64,000 nt of DNA from Kiloniellaceae bacterium (GTDB lineage: Bacteria; Pseudomonadota; Alphaproteobacteria; Kiloniellales; J153): positions 62,001 through 126,000 of the forward strand of contig JAJFGJ010000003.1 in the NCBI GenBank assembly GCA_021776175.1, written 5' to 3'. How positions within the stretch are numbered: position 1 is the first letter of the stretch; the number at the start of each line of letters is the position of its first letter. Made by a program: the position numbers and the translations under genes. Shown here in pieces: positions 58,591-64,000 of this stretch. The notes beneath the pieces are model-generated. The model searched no databases. It saw only the letters and a program-made list of their open reading frames with translations, and was not told the DNA's origin.

Positions 58591-59775
58591 ATGATCCCGA
58601 TTGCTTTTGTCCGCGCCCACGGCCGGCTGCTTGGCTTCGGCCTGGTCATGGCGCTGTCGTCGAGTTTTGGGCAGACCTTTTTCATCTCCCTGTTCGGGGG
58701 TGAGATGCGTGCCGCGTTCGGTTTATCGCACGGCGAGTTCGGCGCGCTCTATTCCCTCGGCACGCTTGCCAGCGCCGCGCTGCTGGTTTTCGGCGGCCGC
58801 CTGATCGACCGCTGGCCGCTCGCCCTCTTCGCCGGGACCGTTCTCGTTGGGCTGGCCCTGGGTTGCCTGGCCCTGTCGGCGGCCGAGTCGGCGGCGGCCG
58901 TGGCCCTGGCCGTGTTCGGCCTGCGGTTCTTCGGACAGGGGTTGTCGAGCCACGCCTCCCTGACCGCCATGGCGCGCTATTTCGAGCGCGAGCGCGGCCG
59001 CGCGGTGGCCATCGCCTCGCTCGGTTATCCCATGGGCGAGGCGGTCTTGCCGCCCCTGGTCGTGGCTCTCATGGTGGGTGTTCCCTGGCGCTCGATTTGG
59101 CTTGGCGCGGCCGCCGTCCTGCTGCTCGCCGCCCTGCCCCTGACGATCTGGCTGTTACAGGGACATGGCGCGCGCGACGCCGCGCTCAAGGCGGCCGGGC
59201 CGGGCCGGGGGCGCGACGCGACCCTGGGCCAGGCGTTGCGCGAGGGCCGCTTCTGGCTGCGCATACCGGCCTTGCTGGCGCCTTCCTTCATTTCGACCGG
59301 CCTGGTCTTTCATCAGGTTCATATCGCCGCCGCCAAGGGCTGGCCCATGACCCTCATGGCGGGCTCCTTCAGCCTTTATGCCCTGGGCAGTGTCGGCAGC
59401 GTTATATTCGCCGGCGGTCTTGTCGACCGCTACGGCGCCCGCCGCCTGGTGGCCTTCTTCCTGATGCCCCTGGTGTTCGCCTGCCTGACCCTGGCATCGA
59501 GCGACGCCGCCCTCGTCGCGCCGGCGTTCTTTGCCTTGCTAGGCGTCGGCGCCGGGACCACGACCGCGATCCTGGGCACGCTCTGGGCCGAACTTTACGG
59601 GGTCACGCATTTGGGGGCGATCCGCGCCTTCGCCCAGGCCGCCATGGTGTTTTCGACCGGCTTGGCGCCCGCCTGCCTGGGTATCCTGATCGATGCGGGA
59701 GTGGGCGTCGAGGCGATCGCGCTTGGCTGCGCGCTATACTGTATCGGCGCTTCGGCTCTGGCCGCTAGAACCTGA
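58591..59775 (+). CDS. MFS transporter
   Basis: The ATG at 58591 gives 394 residues with 12 predicted helices. The first is LLGFGLVMALSSSFGQTFFISLFG; the MFS motif-A-like GGRLIDRWPLALF lies after helix 2 and FAGGLVDRYGARRLVAFF in the second half. The family includes oxalate/formate and many metabolite carriers. It lies 46 bp after the regulator gene on the same strand, so it may import or export the compound the locus degrades. Confidence 0.88.
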   Translation: MIPIAFVRAHGRLLGFGLVMALSSSFGQTFFISLFGGEMRAAFGLSHGEFGALYSLGTLASAALLVFGGRLIDRWPLALFAGTVLVGLALGCLALSAAESAAAVALAVFGLRFFGQGLSSHASLTAMARYFERERGRAVAIASLGYPMGEAVLPPLVVALMVGVPWRSIWLGAAAVLLLAALPLTIWLLQGHGARDAALKAAGPGRGRDATLGQALREGRFWLRIPALLAPSFISTGLVFHQVHIAAAKGWPMTLMAGSFSLYALGSVGSVIFAGGLVDRYGARRLVAFFLMPLVFACLTLASSDAALVAPAFFALLGVGAGTTTAILGTLWAELYGVTHLGAIRAFAQAAMVFSTGLAPACLGILIDAGVGVEAIALGCALYCIGASALAART

Positions 59776-59790
59776 TCTTCCCGTCCTCGT

Positions 59791-60351
59791 TCAAGCGAAG
59801 GCTTGCGGCGGCCGCGCGAAGAGACGGCGCACGGCGGGCTCGAAGACGCTCAAGGGCGCGGTTTCATAGTCCGGGTCGAAGCAGTTCTGGTCCCAGTTCT
59901 CGCAAAACGCCGCGCAAGCCTCGAAATGAGGATGGCCGCGGTAACGCTCGCGCGAGTCGCGGTCGCGCCCCGTGTGGTGAAAGAAGTAGTAGCCCTGAAA
60001 CACGCCGTGGTGGGCGACGATCCAGTGGTTTTTCTCGCTCACGTAGGGCCGCAATATGGCCGCTGCCACCGCGCTGTGATTCTCCGGCGCGATGCTGTCG
60101 CCGATGTCGTGCAGCAGGGCGCAGACCACGGTTTCCTCGTCGGCGCCGTCGGCTTGGGCCCGGGTCGCGCTTTGCAGACTGTGTTCATAGCGGTCGATCT
60201 TGTAACCGAGTTTGGGCCCGCGCATGGCCTTCAGCAGAGCGAGCACGCCATCGGCCAGGTGTGCTTCGTTGTGCGTGTTCCAGAGGCCGCCGAGGAATTC
60301 ATACTCCGCGCGCGTCCCGTCCTTCATCTGGATGAAATCGATGGTTTCCAT
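59791..60351 (-). CDS. HD-domain protein, candidate mixed-valence diiron oxygenase
   Basis: The ATG at 60351 with AAGGA upstream gives 186 residues; a TTG at 60381 would overlap the ASKHA stop. The six-ligand HD pattern is complete: His57 (RYEHSLQSA), His81-Asp82 (LLHDIGD), His92 (NHSAVAAAIL), His114/115 (IVAHHG) and Asp154 (ENWDQ). The 24-residue spacing from His57 to His81 equals that between the first two His ligands of PhnZ. That subfamily uses O2 rather than hydrolysing phosphoesters and includes TmpB, acting on a trimethylammonium phosphonate. The operon deals with methyl groups, so an oxygenase role is plausible; a phosphohydrolase is the alternative. Confidence 0.8.
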   Translation of the reverse strand: METIDFIQMKDGTRAEYEFLGGLWNTHNEAHLADGVLALLKAMRGPKLGYKIDRYEHSLQSATRAQADGADEETVVCALLHDIGDSIAPENHSAVAAAILRPYVSEKNHWIVAHHGVFQGYYFFHHTGRDRDSRERYRGHPHFEACAAFCENWDQNCFDPDYETAPLSVFEPAVRRLFARPPQAFA

Positions 60352-60377
60352 GGGCCGAGATCCTTGCTGGGTGAGGC

Positions 60378-62399
60378 TCAAGAGTTCCGGTTTCGTCTTC
60401 GGCGCCGGCCGCCGTTATCGCCGCGCGCCTCCGCGCCGCCCGTCTTGGGGGCGGGCAGGGCGACCGCCGCCGCCAGGCGCGCGAAGGGCTCGCTGGTGTG
60501 GGGCAGGCCCATGGCGGCGATGAAATGCTCCTGGAAGCGCGGCTCGACCGCCGTTTCTATTTTCTCGACCCGGCGGATCACCTGGGCGATTTCGTCGCGC
60601 GCGCTTTGGTTCAGAAGGGCGATGATCGCCCCGGTGCCGGCGGCGTTGCCGGCGGCGGAGACCTTGGCCAGGTCGCAGTCGGGGATCATGCCCAGGACCA
60701 TGGCGTACTTGGTGTCGATATGGCTGCCGAAGGCCCCGGCGAGTACGATCCGGTCGAGGTTTTCAATCCCCAGGCGGTCCATGAGCAGGCGCGCGCCGGC
60801 ATAAAGCGCGGCCTTGGCGAGTTGAATCGCCCGCACGTCGTTTTGCTGGATACACAGTTCAGGCTCGCCCGCGCGCAGGAGGTAGGAGAAGGTTCGCCCG
60901 TCGGGCCGGACCCGGCCGCTGCGTGCCGCCATGGCGCCGTCGATGGTGCCGTCGCTCATGAGGATGCCGCTCAGATACATCTCGGCCAGGACCTCGATGA
61001 TGCCCGATCCGCAAACCCCGGTGACTCCGGTGGCCTCGGTCGCGGCATCGAAACCTTCCTGGTCCGACCACAGATCGCAGCCGATGACCTTGTAGCGCGG
61101 CTCCAGCGTTTCCGGGTCGATGCGTACCCGCTCGATGGCGCCCGGCGCGGCGCGTTGTCCGCAGGAGATTTGCGCGCCCTCGAAGGCCGGGCCCGTGGGC
61201 GAGGAGCAGGCGAGCAGGCGTTGCTTGTCGCCAAGCAGGATCTCGGCGTTGGTGCCGACATCGACCACCAAAACGATCTCGTCGCTCAGGTGCGGGCTTT
61301 CCGAAAGGATGACCCCGGCGGTATCGGCGCCGACATGGCCGGCGATGCACGGGAGCACGTAAACCCGGGCGCCGCGGTTCAGTTCGCTCAACTCGATCTC
61401 GCTGGCCCAGAAGGTCAAGCCCGAATTGGCCGCCAAGGCGAAGGGCGCGCCACCCAATTCGGTCGGGTCGATACCCAGCAGCAGGTGGTGCATTATCGGG
61501 TTGCCGACAAAGGTCGCGTTCAAGATATCGTCCTTGTCGATACCGGCCTCGGCCGCGACTTCCTGGAACAAGGTATCGATCGCCTCGCGCACGGCGGCGG
61601 TTAGTTCCACTTCTCCGCCCGGGTTCATCATGACGTAGGACACCCGGCTCATCAGGTCCTCGCCGAAGCGGATCTGCGGGTTCATGATGCCGGCCGAGGC
61701 GACCACCTCGCCGGTCGCGAGCTTGCACAGGTGGGCGGCGATGGTGGTCGAGCCGACATCGACGGCGACGCCGTAAGCCTGGTCGTGAAAACCGGGCCAG
61801 GCGGTGGTCAGGACCTGGCCCCGGTGCACGGCGACCGTGATCTTCCAGTCGCCGTCGCGCAGGACTTTTTGCAGCACCTGAAGCACGCGCAAATCGCACT
61901 CCAGGCCGTCGATTTCCCACTGCTCGTGGAGCGCCTTCATGACGCGCTCCATATCGCCGCTGGGATTGTGCATATCCGGCTGCTCAACCTCGATGTAGTG
62001 CAGGCGGATCGCCGGATCTATTTCTATGTCGCGGGCCTCGGCCCGCTTGCGCACGACCTGCTTATGGACCTGGCTTTCGCGCGGCACGTCGATCGCCAGA
62101 TCGCCCAAGATTCGCGCCTGGCACGATAGTCTTTGGCCCGCGCGAATACCGCGCTTGTCGTCGTAGCGCGCTTCGACTTGATTGGCGGCGCTCAAGTTTT
62201 CGCCGCGGCTGACGATGCCGTGCTTGGAGAATTCGCCGGTGCTCAGGCGGATTTGGCAGCGGCCGCACAACCCGCGCCCGCCGCACACGGAATCGATATC
62301 GACGCCGAGGCTGCGTGCGGCCTGAAGCACCGGCGTCCCGGCTGGAAAGCGGCCCCGCCGGCCCGAGGGCGTGAAGACGATGAGCGGGTCTTGCGCCAA
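60378..62399 (-). CDS. Ferredoxin/ASKHA corrinoid-activating protein (RACE family, DUF4445)
   Basis: The 673-residue protein has an N-terminal 2Fe-2S domain with Cys39, Cys45, Cys48 and Cys93 (CGGRGLCGRC, then SCQARI). A linker follows and then an ASKHA ATPase domain with GVAVDVGSTTIAAHL, NPQIRFGEDLMSRVSY, LVVDVGTNAEILLGDK, PTGPAFEGAQI, GVCGSGIIEVLAEM and IVLAGAFGSHIDTKYAM. RACE proteins such as RamA use ATP and the cluster to reduce inactive Co(II) corrinoid to Co(I). It is 21 bp downstream of the methyltransferase gene. The corrinoid protein it would serve is not in the window. Confidence 0.9.
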   Translation of the reverse strand: MAQDPLIVFTPSGRRGRFPAGTPVLQAARSLGVDIDSVCGGRGLCGRCQIRLSTGEFSKHGIVSRGENLSAANQVEARYDDKRGIRAGQRLSCQARILGDLAIDVPRESQVHKQVVRKRAEARDIEIDPAIRLHYIEVEQPDMHNPSGDMERVMKALHEQWEIDGLECDLRVLQVLQKVLRDGDWKITVAVHRGQVLTTAWPGFHDQAYGVAVDVGSTTIAAHLCKLATGEVVASAGIMNPQIRFGEDLMSRVSYVMMNPGGEVELTAAVREAIDTLFQEVAAEAGIDKDDILNATFVGNPIMHHLLLGIDPTELGGAPFALAANSGLTFWASEIELSELNRGARVYVLPCIAGHVGADTAGVILSESPHLSDEIVLVVDVGTNAEILLGDKQRLLACSSPTGPAFEGAQISCGQRAAPGAIERVRIDPETLEPRYKVIGCDLWSDQEGFDAATEATGVTGVCGSGIIEVLAEMYLSGILMSDGTIDGAMAARSGRVRPDGRTFSYLLRAGEPELCIQQNDVRAIQLAKAALYAGARLLMDRLGIENLDRIVLAGAFGSHIDTKYAMVLGMIPDCDLAKVSAAGNAAGTGAIIALLNQSARDEIAQVIRRVEKIETAVEPRFQEHFIAAMGLPHTSEPFARLAAAVALPAPKTGGAEARGDNGGRRRRRNRNS

Positions 62400-62420
62400 G
62401 GAACCGGGTTTCCTTTTGGT

Positions 62421-63320
62421 TTAGCCGCGCCGGCGGCGGCGCCCGCGCCGGGCTTCTTCCTCGCTGCCGGCGGCCGGCGGCGCGCGGAATTTGCGCAGCC
62501 AGCGGGCGCAGTTGGTGTCCACGCCGTTGAGGACATTTGCCGCCATGATGCCGGTCATTTCCTCTTCGTGCAGCGGGTTCATGATCGCCGAGGTCATGCC
62601 GTTGCTGGCCGCCATGGCCAGGAAATGGGCGTTGAGCGCGTGCCGGTTCGGCAACCCGAAACTGATGTTCGAAGCGCCGCAAGTCGTGTTGACGCCCAGC
62701 TCCTCGCGCAGGCGGCGGATCAGGCGGAAGGCGGCGACTCCGGCCTGGCCGAGCGCGCCGATGGGCATGACCAAGGGATCGACCACCACATCGCAGGCCG
62801 GGATGCCGAAATCGGCGGCGCGGTGCACGATTTTCTTGGCGACCTCGAAACGCACGTCCGGGTCTTCCGAGATGCCGGTCTCGTCGTTCGAGATGGCGAC
62901 CACGGCGGCGCCGTATTTCTTGATCAAGGGCAGGACGACTTCCAGGCGTTCTTCCTCGCCGGTGACCGAATTGACTAAGGCCTTGCCCCGATACACCGCC
63001 AGGCCGGCCTCCAAGGCCTCGACAATCGAGGAATCGATCGACAGAGGCACATCCACCAGGGACTGAACCAGTTTGATGGACTCGGCGAGGATCGCCGGCT
63101 CGTCGGCGAGCGGGATGCCCGCGTTGACGTCGAGCATGTTGGCGCCCGCCGCGACCTGGGCCAGGGTATCGGCCTCGACGGTGCTGTAGTCGCCGGCGGC
63201 CATCTCGGCGGCCAGCTTCTTGCGCCCGGTCGGGTTGATGCGCTCGCCGATCACGCAGAACGGCTGGTCGAAGCCGATGATGACTTCCTGCTTATGAGAG
63301 CTGATAACGGTGTGCGTCAT
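62421..63320 (-). CDS. Methyltetrahydrofolate:corrinoid methyltransferase-like protein (pterin-binding)
   Basis: The 299-residue protein has the DHPS-like pterin-binding barrel used by MtgA, AcsE and MetH: CVIGERINPTGRKKLAAEM, ANMLDVNAGIPLADEP, VPLSIDSSIVEALEAGL, LVNSVTGEEERLEVV, VVVDPLVMPIG and NTTCGASNISFGLPNRHALN. It lacks the C-terminal cobalamin domain of MetH. It should move a methyl group between a corrinoid protein and THF. The last 13 residues are an odd Arg-rich tail (EEEARRGRRRRRG). It is preceded by metF, whose product handles methyl-THF. Confidence 0.9.
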   Translation of the reverse strand: MTHTVISSHKQEVIIGFDQPFCVIGERINPTGRKKLAAEMAAGDYSTVEADTLAQVAAGANMLDVNAGIPLADEPAILAESIKLVQSLVDVPLSIDSSIVEALEAGLAVYRGKALVNSVTGEEERLEVVLPLIKKYGAAVVAISNDETGISEDPDVRFEVAKKIVHRAADFGIPACDVVVDPLVMPIGALGQAGVAAFRLIRRLREELGVNTTCGASNISFGLPNRHALNAHFLAMAASNGMTSAIMNPLHEEEMTGIMAANVLNGVDTNCARWLRKFRAPPAAGSEEEARRGRRRRRG

Positions 63321-63398
63321 AGGTGGTGTGCTTTCCAGACTTGAGGGTGGCGGAGCGGGCCACCGTTGGGCCGCCCCAGCATTACGTTTTCGGCGCCG

Positions 63399-64000
63399 TC
63401 AGTCTACATCCACGGTGACTGAGAATTTCTTGCCGTTTTTCGCCAGGGCGAAGTCGCCGTCGGCGACGCCATAACTCCACTTGGCCGAGCGGCGCAAGCC
63501 GCCCAAGGGATAGACATGAATTTTGGCGATGGCGGAGTGTGGGATGGTCGCCTTATGGCGCGCCAAGTCGATGAGCAGGCGGTCCGGCTGTTGCACGGTT
63601 AGGAGTTTCGCGATGTTGCGCGCCTGACGTGTGAGCATGCGCATGGAGGGGCCGACACCGCAGGCCTTGGCATGGTTGATCAGGGTTTTCAGCGTCGCCA
63701 GACCGGGCACGCCGATATGGATAGGGAGCGTGTTGCCTGCCTCCCAAGCCGCTTTTTCCCAGGCGATGATCGGCGCTGCCTCGAAGCAGAACTGGGTCGC
63801 GATGTAAAAATCCGCGGCACTGCCGCGGGCGTAGTCGTTTTTCCACCGCAAGGCCTCGAACGCGCGCGCCGGTGGAATATCGGGACTGCCCTCGGGGTGG
63901 CCGGCGACGCCGATACGCTTGATGCCATGAGCCTCGAACAGGCCGGTCGCCAATAGATCCATGGAGTTGTCGAACTCACCGAGAGGTTCGCTGACCCCGC
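63399..64000 (-). CDS. metF: Methylenetetrahydrofolate reductase family protein (N-terminus beyond window)
   Basis: The minus-strand frame is open from the right edge: GVSEPLGEFDNSMDLLATGLFEAHGIKRIGVAGHPEGSPDIPP shows the MetF hallmark AGHPEGSP, then FYIATQFCFEAAPIIAWEKAA and GPSMRMLTRQARNIAKLLTVQQPD. It interconverts methylene-THF and methyl-THF with FAD. The ATG at 63962 is internal, because homology clearly continues upstream of it. With the corrinoid methyltransferase and ASKHA genes downstream on the same strand it forms a C1 operon in which methyl-THF could be oxidised. Confidence 0.85.
   Translation of the reverse strand, partial: GVSEPLGEFDNSMDLLATGLFEAHGIKRIGVAGHPEGSPDIPPARAFEALRWKNDYARGSAADFYIATQFCFEAAPIIAWEKAAWEAGNTLPIHIGVPGLATLKTLINHAKACGVGPSMRMLTRQARNIAKLLTVQQPDRLLIDLARHKATIPHSAIAKIHVYPLGGLRRSAKWSYGVADGDFALAKNGKKFSVTVDVD

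Overview
The window is a high-GC chromosomal segment of an alphaproteobacterium, most likely a Rhodospirillales-type lineage. The complete ruvCAB-ybgC-tolQRAB-pal-cpoB-tilS-ftsH-folP-glmM string, hisZ, zapA next to a 6S RNA gene and fau, and a tkt/class I aldolase/gap group next to thiE, efp and suhB all point that way. This placement is inferred from gene content and order; no rRNA gene is present.

Layout. Positions 1-3542 (minus strand) hold a MotA/MotB-like envelope pair and a proline-rich OmpA-like protein, followed by suhB, efp, a degenerate ThiE and a small unknown gene. Positions 6295-11514 carry tag, a SnoaL protein, gap, fba and tkt. Positions 11839-14060 carry a small coiled-coil gene, zapA, the 6S RNA, fau and a YmdB-type phosphodiesterase. 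Positions 14619-29582 are the long plus-strand core block yebC-ruvCAB-tol/pal-cpoB-tilS-ftsH-folP-glmM. A MITE-like inverted repeat separates glmM from thiD. Positions 30632-36608 are accessory: a MocR regulator with repeated operator-like sites, a divergent DUF1127 gene, a lactate-permease-type carrier, an EamA exporter, PhzF, GNAT and MaoC proteins. An SLC13 carrier, serC-serA, a PqiA-like protein and hisZ-purA follow.

Positions 44881-46991 form a lower-GC islet with a K+-channel-like gene, a possible 39-residue membrane protein and a decayed IS5-family insertion sequence. Next come the minus-strand stress trio prkA-yeaH-spoVR and the heterotetrameric sarcosine oxidase operon soxBDAG. A divergent GlxA/AraC-type regulator, an MFS carrier and a minus-strand C1 module complete the window: metF (cut by the window edge), a pterin-binding methyltetrahydrofolate:corrinoid methyltransferase, a ferredoxin/ASKHA corrinoid-activating protein and an HD-domain protein.

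The most interesting part is 52133-64000. Sarcosine oxidase, a GbdR-like regulator, an MFS carrier, corrinoid/THF methyl-transfer genes and an HD protein carrying the ligand set of PhnZ/TmpB-type diiron oxygenases lie together. This suggests a methylated-amine (betaine-type) catabolic locus combining oxidative and cobalamin-dependent demethylation. The substrate-specific methyltransferase and corrinoid protein are not in the window and would be expected just beyond position 64000.
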